A stretch of DNA of 64,000 nt from Malus domestica (lineage: Eukaryota; Streptophyta; Magnoliopsida; Rosales; Rosaceae), in NCBI RefSeq assembly GCF_042453785.1, contig NC_091664.1:7403001-7467000 (forward strand). The letters run 5' to 3'. This document shows, one piece after another, positions 55,791-64,000 of this stretch. The position numbers and the translations under genes were made by a program. The first letter of the stretch is position 1. Every line of letters begins with the position of its first letter. The notes under the pieces are model-generated. The model did not search any database and was not told the origin of the DNA. It worked only from the letters and a program-made list of their open reading frames with translations.

Positions 55791-56110
55791 ACTCATGTCA
55801 ATCATACATAAACATTCATTAGCGTCACTCATGTCAATCATACATAAACATTCATGACCATCATTCATGTCAACATCCATAAGCATCACTCAGGTCAACA
55901 TCTATGAGCATCACTCATGTCAATCAACATAAACATTCATGAGCATCACTCATGTCAATCAGCTTAGAAAGCTTCATGTATAGAGCTCTAGCTTCGAGAG
56001 CTCCAGCTTCGAAAGCTTCATTTACGAAGCTCTGACTTCAAAGCTGTATTTACAAAAGCTCCAGCTTCAAAGCTTTACTTTCAAAGCTACACCTACAAAG
56101 CTTCAGTGCA
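55783..56110 (+). repeat. Arrays B and C: CATGTCAATCAT and AGCTTC units
   Basis: First a CATCACTCATGTCAATCATA / ACATAAACATTCATGAGC array (to about 55970), then AGCTTCGAGAGCTCCAGCTT-type repeats (to about 56110). Both are short direct repeats with sporadic mutations. Confidence 0.8.
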
Positions 56111-56276
56111 TGGTATACAAAGACTGCCTCTGAACAACCGCCACTTCGGCCAATATATGGATTAAATTTGAAGTCTCTAACCAACAACCTCTATTAACTG
56201 AAGACTTGGGGGACTACATTATGTACCATATATTGGGCTTCCGCAACTAGGCCTCATGAAAAATACTTGGGGGACT

Positions 56277-56660
56277 TAGCCCATTATTTATGTACTGAGG
56301 AGCGAGCCCTTATTCTATAAAAGGGACTCCCTCACTTTCATTAGAGAGCACCCATTATTCATGTATTGAGGAGCGAACCCTTATTTTATAAAAGGGACTC
56401 CCTCACCATCATTAGAGAGCATTGCCGCCAGTTGAGCAACCGCCACGCCGCGAGCATCACTCCTAACCCATCATTTATGTATTGAGAAGCGAGCCCTTAT
56501 TTTATAAAAGGGACTTCATCACCATCATTAGAGAGCATCACTGCCAACTGAGCAACCGCCTTGCCGTGAGTATCAACTCTAGCCCACCATTTATGTATTG
56601 AGGAATGAGCCCTTATTCTATAAAAGGGACTCCCTCACCTTCAAACGCCACAAGCCGAGC
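56277..56660 (+). repeat. Array D: four LTR-promoter-like units
   Basis: Four copies of GAGCGAGCCCTTATTCTATA plus AAAGGGACTCCCTCAC, near 56300, 56375, 56488 and 56603, with spacing 74-115 bp. They resemble the LTR's own GAGCCCTTATCCTATAAAAG and GATTCCTCACC (53648-53680), including the TATA box. Confidence 0.85.
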
Positions 56661-56887
56661 CAACTAAAGCAACATAAGCCACAAGTCGAGCCAACCAAGG
56701 CAACATAAGCCACAAGCCGAGCAATCTTGCAACATGTGCTACTTCTAATTGAACATCATTTCACATTGAGCACTGCCTCATATTGAGTATCAATTCTAGA
56801 CGACATCTAGTTACTTCAGCCCACACATGGACTGAATTTCAAGTCTCCAGCCAAAAGACTCTTTTGACTGAAAACTTGGGGTACTAC

Positions 56888-57252
56888 TGTTTGTACCATA
56901 CTTAGGGCCTCTGTATTTAGATCTCGTATAAATACTCAGAGGACTCAAATGTAATTATATAATAAATGAAGGGGCAAATATGTAATAAGTGATGAGCCTT
57001 TATCCTATAAAATGACTCCTCACCCTTCTCATTTGGGCATGCCAAGTTTTGGGCCAAGATCGAGGGCAAGGCTTAGGCCACAGAAAATAGGCTAGAGAGC
57101 ACACTGCCTCTAACCTTCTTGTATATTCCTCATTCAGAGTGAAACTTATATCAACATCAGTGTGGACGTAGCCCAAACATTGGGGTGAACCACGATACAT
57201 CTTGTGTTCTTTACTTTCTTACAGATTCATGGTCGGATTTACGTTGTTCCAA
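56888..57252 (+). repeat. 3' LTR of the capture element, 3'-truncated
   Basis: Same sequence as the 5' LTR to TTACGTTGTTCCAA, then unrelated DNA. The TATA box is altered (CCTATAAAATG). It also has TTCTTTACTTTCTTACAG where the 5' LTR has ACTTTCTTGCAA. The lost end prevents finding a target duplication. Confidence 0.85.
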
Positions 57253-58920
57253 GATTGCAAGAATCTCCAAGAAATAGGAAACGAGTTTGTCGGAACAAGC
57301 CTCCATGTCTTGCGGAGCAAGCATGGGCTCGTCGTCAAGACTTGCGATCCTAGACAACCATTCCGGAGTCCAATAGGGGTGTAGTCGCACCATTGGTCCC
57401 CTTTGTATGACCCAACCTAATCGAAGTTGGTTAGTCCATAACGAGATTTAGAAGTCATTTGTATTTTGATTCGCCTTACTCCACCTAAAAAAAAATTCGT
57501 GGTCCACACTTATTTGCCTTATCCACAACTAGTGTTAATCAACTCGACTTCTGTTAACCTGTCATGTCTACCTAGTGCAATTTTGCTCCTTGGCGATGAA
57601 GTGTATGTGCTCACAGTGGCAGATCTAGGAAATATTATTAGGGTGGTCAATAAGAATAGCACGCATCACACATTTTTTTTAACAGAAATAACATGCATAT
57701 CGCCATTTCTTTGAGTCTTGGTAGGCCTAAAGTCATTTGCAAAGGCATCATGTACACCTGTTAATGCCTCCTTTGTGTGGGTAACTAACATGTCCAAGGC
57801 TGCTACCATATAAATGCTTAACAAAGGAACACACTTATCTTGAACACACTAACAAATTGATTGATATCATTGCATCCCATTAGTATGTTTATCCAAGAAT
57901 GATAATGCTTTGTTCATTCTATGAGATTACCACTTCATTTATTTTGCATTTTTGGATAGTCTTTTACTTAGTTCTTTTTTTTCTTCCTACAATTGTAATC
58001 ATAACCAACAAACAAACCAGAAGTAAATTATATTAGCACTAGACTGTAAAGGGGCATCACCTCTCTATTGCATTTTATCAAGCAGTTGGAGGGCATATAT
58101 GAAGGGTAACTCCAACCTTCAAAAGAGCAGCACTTAAGTCATCCATGGAGATTCATCGGAGTTCAGAAGGTCAGCTAACCCCATTGCCCCTAAGTCGATC
58201 AACCCATGTGTGCTCGTCCCACCTGATTTCTAACCTAGAATGGGTTTTCAGTTCTATGCAATTCCCTTAATAGTTTGCAGAACAAGTTCAGTTTCTGCTA
58301 CTATTCACAGGTTGGTTAGAGACGGCAGAACCCTTAACTAAGGGTTTTAATGGCATCACAAATGCCATTTAAGAAAGGGTATTCTAGTATTTTAAATTAG
58401 TTGTTCAAGGGTGTTTACGATATTTAATGTAATATCATAACAAATGCCAATTAATGAAGGGTATTCTTGTATGGCTAAACCCTTCCCTTTAGTATAAAGG
58501 TAGGGAGGAGGTCGGGGAGTTAGGAGAAGAATAATTTTTCTTTTAATTTTTAATTTTATTTCTTTTTTAAATATTTTAAATCAAATAAATAATTTTGTAA
58601 ATAAGTTTATAAGAATTTATAAAAAATTTAACAGAAATTAGATGGAAATGTCTTTAATTAGCTAACGAAGATAAATAGAAGTACCAAATTGAAAACACAA
58701 GGACTAAATTGACCCAATAACTAAAACATAGAGACCATTTTAACATTTAAGCCATAAAAATAATGATGTACTCAACAAAAAAAAAAAAAAAAAAAAAACC
58801 ATGACGGGTATTCTTATATTTTAAATTAGTTGTTCAAGGGTGTTTACGACATTTAATGTATCTCAGCGAATGGGTGCTTTTGGTATTTCAGTTAGTCATG
58901 TAAGAATTGTAGACCACTTA
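57253..58920. other. Intergenic with a possible hAT end and a duplicated segment
   Basis: No gene. CAGTGGCAGATCTAGG (about 57616) matches the left-end style of the hAT element at 41467, followed by GGGTGGTCA, but no right end or transposase is recognisable. GGTATTCTAGTATTTTAAAT and TAGTTGTTCAAGGGTGTTTA occur at 58377 and 58806 as direct duplicates. An A-run of about 25 bases lies at 58775-58798. Confidence 0.5.
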
Positions 58921-59840
58921 GGGTGTGTTAATTGCACCAGACTATCTTGGACTAAACTAGCTTTAAGGATTAAGCTGGACTGCCTTAGAATAGACTAAGC
59001 TGGACTAACTTAGTGAAACGTTTAATGCAGTGTCGGACTAAGAAGCAGGATAATTAATAAATTCTAATATTATATTAATTTATCTAAATCTCTATTAATA
59101 TTTTATTCTTAATTCTCTCATTTTTTCCTCTATTTTTTCCTGAAAACTCTTCCTTTTCTTTGAAACCCAATTCCACACTTTAAGATCAAATCAAAACCAA
59201 CTTGCTACAATTACATATCAAATAAAAACCAACTCCCCGCAATTACAGATCAAATCAAAATCAACTCCCAACAATTTTAAATTCCACAATTTGAGATTAA
59301 ATCAAAACCAATTCCACAATTTGGCATCTCAGGTTGCTTACCCCATCTTTATCACCGACGATCCCAAGCCGCTGTCATCCTAATCCAAGACCTTTGCCAT
59401 TTTCGTTGTTGTTGTGGGCGCGGACGTTTTGGCCTCCAATATTCCTTCATCGACGTCGTGTTCCTCACCCATCACTGGGTTCACAAGGATTCTATGATTT
59501 GGGTTTCAATAGTTGTCGTGATCCTCACCCACCACTGGGTTCACAAAGATCCCATGATTTGGGTTAGAACGGAGACCATTGGCAGCGATCTGTGCCCACG
59601 ACGGTTGGAGGTGGTGCAGTTATATAGGTCTTGTTGGAGGAGGAAGAGACGGAAGGGAGTAGAGAAGGAAGACGGTCTTAGCTAGTCCCTTCCTTTTCGA
59701 GAGCTCTCGCTAAGAACTTCTAGCGAGCCTGTTAGTCCACACAAGTCCCCTTTAGTCTCATTAAACATAATCCTAGTATCTAACAAACGCTGGATTATAG
59801 TCCAGTCTAATCTAGTGAGAGTTAAGGAAGCCAAACAATG
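58918..59840. mobile_element. Possible non-autonomous DNA transposon
   Basis: Left end GGGTGTGTTAATTGCACC followed by GGACTAAACTAGC-type repeats; right end GGATTATAGTCCAGTCTAAT, then GGAAGCCAAACAATGG. The ends are inverted only loosely (TGTTxxxTGCACC vs TGTTTGGCTTCC). GGACT/AGTCC motifs are repeated at both ends. The interior holds a (CAAATCAAAA) repeat (59185-59330) and no transposase. Confidence 0.35.
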
Positions 59841-61320
59841 GACTGCGCCATTTTGTGTCTTTTCCCAAAAATCAATTAGAAGCCAAAGTGGTAAGATGTT
59901 CATTTTCATTCCAAGGCTTACGAGTGGTACTTACTGAGTAGTTGTTGATCAATTTTTATTCTTCAAAGGTGAATAAATAGAAAATATTTTTACTCATCAT
60001 CTTATATCATTGTTTTATTTTAAATTATAAAATTTGTGATCATAGAAGATTAAGTCAAACTCATTTAATAGTTTAGGGGTTGGTTTGTAAACTTTTAACA
60101 TTACCGAAAACATTTTTAGAGAAAATTTTTTTAGTATATAAAATCAGTGCTTTTTTATGTGCTTTTTGCATAAAGCAATAAAATAACATTTCAAGATTTA
60201 CTTACCATTTATTAAAGCTTGGTTCTAAAAACAATTTCAACTATTTTAAAAGTACTTGCAACCTTTTATTTAAGAGGCAATGTGTATGCGTATTACTGTT
60301 AAGTAACGATAGAGAAAAATAAAGCAGCCGAATAAATATGGCTTATTATATTTATACCCCACATATTGTTGAATAAACCTCACATACTTAATACACCATA
60401 CATTTACTTTTTCAATTAAAATTTATCTTAATACACCCTATTTACTTCCCCATATTACCCTCCCACCCACATTCTCAACATACACCTTACATTTTCTATA
60501 TACACCCCACATTTTTTATACACCACACATTCTTCACATCTTATAGTACTCAATCACAATTAAGATTGGAGGAAGATGAGGCTGCTGAGACTCTGTTGAA
60601 GGTGGCAGACGAGGTAATACGCTGAGGTTTAATGACAAAAATTCGAGGGTAAAAGCAGCAAGGAAAGGAGAACAATCAGAGGGTCTCTTGTAATGTGAAT
60701 GGCACTAGGACTTTTGCCCAGATTGGCAAAAACTTAGTTGAATGTTGATGTAGTTTCATTGCATTTTCAGATGTATGAAAAAAAAAAAAAATTTATTTAT
60801 TGGTGTTGAATTGCAGAACAGAGATTGTGTTTAGCCATTTTATTACTATTATCATTTCTTTAAATTGGGGTTATGCCGTGAGACGACATACATAAGGAAA
60901 TATCGTTAATTTCTTCGCACTCCATTCAAGTTCTAATCCTGCAGTTTCATCATTTTCCTTGCATTTGTTGGGAAGACAAAAAACTGTGGGTAAATAATAC
61001 GTTAAAAGTGATTTGGGATTTATTAAGAAATTTTTTATTATTTTTTTAAAACCTAATAAGGTCAAAATTGGTATTGCATAGTAAAATGTATAAGTCATTT
61101 AATATCAAATTTGAATATGATATGTATTTAACTGTGGGGTGCTAATAAAAAAAAGTCAATAAATATTTGTCGTATCGATCTAAGTTATAAATCCCAAATT
61201 TATATGCAGGACGGAATGTCGGCAAGAAAATGGTAAATTTTATTTTTGATGATATTCCACAAGACAACAACGTACAAACTACACACAACCAATAACCAAA
61301 AAGTCGTTTTAAAATATACT
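59841..61320. other. Intergenic upstream of the deSI gene
   Basis: AT-rich, no gene seen. 60340-60540 is rich in CACATT and ACACC words. Nothing to annotate. Confidence 0.4.
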
Positions 61321-61500
61321 TTTGATATTTCTCCTGAAACTCCATATTTTCTCTCTCAATCTTCCTCCCGTTTCTCGGCATCCAAACGGCGGAATAACTT
61401 TGTGCCGAGGTTCGTTTTGATCGGCGAGCGGGATGATCAGGTTGTGCTAATTTCCGAACTCAATTGAGGAGATTAGGGTTTACGAGTGACTCAATATACA

Positions 61501-63718
61501 ATGCGGTTGTTTCCTTTGAGCTCAAGCCCAAGCTCGACCGCCAGAGCAGACAAGGAGCTCACTGATCGGAAAAAAAATCGCGCCCTTTTGTACCTCAATG
61601 TCTACGATCTCACGCCTGTGAACAACTACCTTTACTGGGTTGGATTCGGGATCTTCCACTCCGGCATAGAAGGTTTGGGATTTTTGTGCCTCTTTCGGGT
61701 TTTTGAGTGATGCAAGGAAGTTTGAATTTTGAGTGTTTTATGTTCATTTTAGGTGTTATTGCTGTTTAATTGTGGTTAATTTGGGTTTATTGTGATGCAT
61801 TTTATGAATTTTGAGGAATTTCTACAGTGTATTGTGTTGTTAGACTGTGCTGGTGTTTTGTAAGAAAAGAGTGACTGAAATGGTAAATAGAAGAGAGTGC
61901 TTGCGTCCGAAAGCATGCTGCTTAATTTATTATTGACAAGATTTCAAACAATTATAACGTTTCTACTGAAGATTTCAGATAATCATGGGATGGAATGAAA
62001 CCTAAAACAGCTTGTGAACATTGATGTGCCTCTCTAAGAAATCTTTTTTTGTCACAAATGGAAACTGCGTTTATACGTTCATATGCATAATGAGACACAT
62101 GTTTAGGTAAAGATTAGTACTTTAGAGTATTAATGGAACTTTATTGAAACAATATTTGATATTTGCATCCGTAACTGAGGAAGATGAAATTTCAGTTCTT
62201 CTTCTCGTAAGTGTGAAGTAAGAAAAAAAAGTACCATTTTGTTACACAACTCCACAAATCTGCTGATTAAGAAAGTAGGATTACTTAATGAGAGAATTGT
62301 AAGTTTTATATGTTCCTTACTAGAATATAGTAAGTCTGCAATGGTGCTTGTCGAATAAAAGCGTCAAATCATAAATATGCAGATAGGTAACAACCTATAG
62401 ATTACAATGTAGTACGAAATGGAGCAATCAGGATTGAGGTATGTAAACTCACCTGGTGGCAGCCATGATGAATAGAGCCTTTGGGATAGTCTCCTCCTCT
62501 CTGCATTTCTGCATGTTCAAGGCTTCAAGCAATACAATAGGGCAAGCTCTGTATTGAACATGTAGTTATGACATTAGGGACCCAACCTATATTAATACAG
62601 TCCAAATCCGCCACCCCTATTAGAGAGAGAGTTAATATTACTATGCCATATCTAACTAAAAGTCCAACTCAATGAGGGATGTCAGAAATAATCATTCACA
62701 TAAAGATCTATTACGCTAAGTACATTGCAGCCTAGATTACATGTGTGGCCAAACAATACTCAAAATATTCTAACTGATATATTATACAGAACTTTTAATT
62801 TGTGTGAATCATCAACCCACATAAAGGGTTATTGCAGCTATATCATTGCAGAACATATAATAATTATCTGTTGAATTTAGGTATAATGTTTCTTGAACCA
62901 CGAGTAGCTAAATGTCAGAAAGCTGGAATGGAAATCTTAGAAAAGTACATTACTTCTTGGATTTGTAGAATCATTTACTTATTATTGTTGATGTTTTGCT
63001 CGTAGTTTTTCTTTATTTTGCACTGAGGCGTTTGACGGCATCCCACTGGCAGTTATACAAAATTGTAGTTGGAAAGCATGACAAAGTTCCACCTATTTTC
63101 GTTTACAGTTCATGGCTTGGAGTATGGCTTTGGAGCCCATGAGTACCCCAGCAGTGGGGTTTTTGAGGTAGAACCAAGAAGTTGTCCTGGCTTCATCTTC
63201 AGAAAGTCCGTCCTGGTGGGCAGCACTGATATGTCTCGCTCAGAATTCCGGTCGTTTATGGAGAACCTTTCTGGAAAGTATCATGGAGATACCTATCATT
63301 TAATTGCCAAGAATTGCAACCATTTCACTGATGAAGTTTGTATGCGGCTAACTGGAAAAACTATACCTGGATGGGTAAATCGGCTAGCCCGAGTAGGTGA
63401 GAGTAAGATACTCTACTTCAATACTCACAAGACCTACACGCTACGTGAATTACATTAGGTTTTCTAGACCTTGTAAATGAATGACATATCCTCGTTTCGG
63501 ATTATAAATGCACAATTGTGTGATTATTATATGATTGACTTGGCTCTGTGTGCCCATAGATTCTATACCCTCGGCGGGACCACAAATGTTTAATGAGCTT
63601 TTCCTTTTTCTTAGTAAAGGTTTCTCTTAATTTTCAGGTTCTTTCTGCAACTGTCTTCTTCCAGTTAACATTCAAATTTCAGCAGTGAGACATCTTCCTG
63701 ACCACCCGACATATTCTG
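61501..63718 (+). CDS. deSI-like PPPDE cysteine peptidase, 5' part of the gene
   Basis: Isopeptidase-type enzyme thought to remove SUMO/ubiquitin-like proteins; related to Arabidopsis At4g17486. Exons: 61501-61672, 63109-63396, 63638-63718, then continuing past the window; 180 codons so far. PPPDE catalytic dyad: His in IFHSGIE (end of exon 1) and Cys in KNCNHF (exon 2). Other blocks: YLNVYDLTPVNNYLYW, YGFGAHEYPSSGVFE, CPGFIFRKSVLVGSTD, IPGWVNRLARVG. Exon 3 codes SFCNCLLPVNIQISAVRHLP. Exon joints are phase-consistent (E|V and V|G). The N-terminus (RLFPLSSSPSSTARADK) is variable. No lesion seen. The last exon and stop are not in the window. Confidence 0.92.
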
Positions 63719-64000
63719 GTATGTTCCCATCCACTGGGAAAAGAATTGTTCTATAAGGAGTTTTGAATCACAATCTTGCATATTTTTCTGACTTCCTTTT
63801 CTGCATTAGAGTTATACTTTCCTCTTATAGTCTTATGGTACTCAAGCTTCTAATGTTTTAAAAGGCGAAGGCGTGAGTGAGGCGTTTGATGGATAGCCCC
63901 GTCTAGGCGAAAGCCTTGAGGCGTGAGGACTTAGTTTTTATACTTTATATTATATATTATATATATGTATATATTATAATACTTTGTAAAACAAATATTC
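63719..64000. other. Intron 3 of the deSI gene, or its flank
   Basis: Starts with GTATGT after a G, a normal donor. 63855-63930 contains GGCGAAGGCGTGAGTGAGGC and AAGCCTTGAGGCGTGAGG, a dispersed repeat type. TA-rich at the end. Confidence 0.5.

Larger units (their letters stand above)
53546..57252 (+). mobile_element. Non-autonomous LTR retrotransposon with captured host gene fragments
   Basis: 5' LTR 53546-53931 (TGTTTGTACC...GCATCAACA, 386 bp). The PBS-like TTTGGCGCTGTCTGTGGGAA begins at 53932. The internal region lacks gag or pol and holds fragments of three host genes (54129-55043) followed by four tandem arrays. The 3' LTR is 56888-57252, missing the last ~34 bp. A purine run (AAACTTGGGG, near 56872) precedes it. 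The lack of coding sequence implies movement by another element's proteins. It is a LARD/TRIM-like element; the family is not one I can name. Confidence 0.85.

Noticed and set aside
57211..57393. 60-codon frames on either strand after the 3' LTR
   Set aside because: Tryptophan- and leucine-containing but no family match I can name; too short to call.
59334..59909. Open frames of 75-77 codons
   Set aside because: Arise from a repeated GTGTTCCTCACCCA-type segment inside the possible DNA element; no conserved domain.

Overview
The window is nuclear DNA of a dicot plant. Genes have many short exons with GT..AG introns, intergenic DNA is AT-rich, and most of the sequence is nested retrotransposons and DNA transposons. 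Several repeat types (a Cassandra TRIM, an RTE-clade LINE, small foldback MITEs, a tRNA-type SINE) remind me of Maleae (apple/pear) genomes. That assignment rests on memory of repeat families, not on a search.

Only three host genes look functional, all on the + strand. (1) 14403-20017 is a 20-exon plasma-membrane H+-ATPase (P3A ATPase), closest by its termini to Arabidopsis AHA7. All P-type motifs are present. The exon 8/9 junction is abnormal: a short conserved stretch is lost, and only an upstream splice donor keeps the frame open. (2) 37162-40003 is a 9-exon Nudix hydrolase of the NUDT8 type with a complete Nudix box. (3) 61501-63718 and beyond is a deSI-like (PPPDE) cysteine peptidase that runs off the right edge.

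The rest, left to right: a decayed Athila-like Ty3 element on the minus strand with PBS and 5' LTR (1-5030); a repeat-derived 127-residue ORF (5024-5407); an RTE LINE with one uninterrupted 1052-codon endonuclease/RT frame (5665-8935, minus); an Athila-like LTR fragment joined to a copia RT/RNase H remnant (9262-11950); a ~620 bp repeat also found at 35 kb, starting in a LINE 3' end (11955-12575); the H+-ATPase gene, with a foldback MITE in intron 6; a very old copia split by a hAT-like insertion (20593-25640); a Cassandra TRIM with apparently identical LTRs and a CTTTG target duplication (26762-27412); a topoisomerase II exon relic (29033-29257); a ~34 bp minisatellite (30893-32090); a CAC-rich tract and a LINE RNase H tail (33435-35111); the Nudix gene; a hAT element with an 8 bp target duplication but a broken transposase (41467-45097); an L1-type LINE with a 12 bp target duplication, split by a copia element with its own 5 bp duplication (45440-52686); and a non-autonomous LTR element (53546-57252) holding apparent fragments of three host genes (GRAS/SCL4-like, GST-lambda-like, peroxiredoxin IIF-like) plus several tandem arrays, one built from its own promoter. 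Then come AT-rich spacer, a possible non-autonomous DNA transposon, and the deSI gene.

There is no operon-like cooperation: the three host genes are independent. The main interest is the insertion history, which several intact target duplications let one order, the host-gene capture at 54-55 kb, and the altered splice junction in the H+-ATPase.
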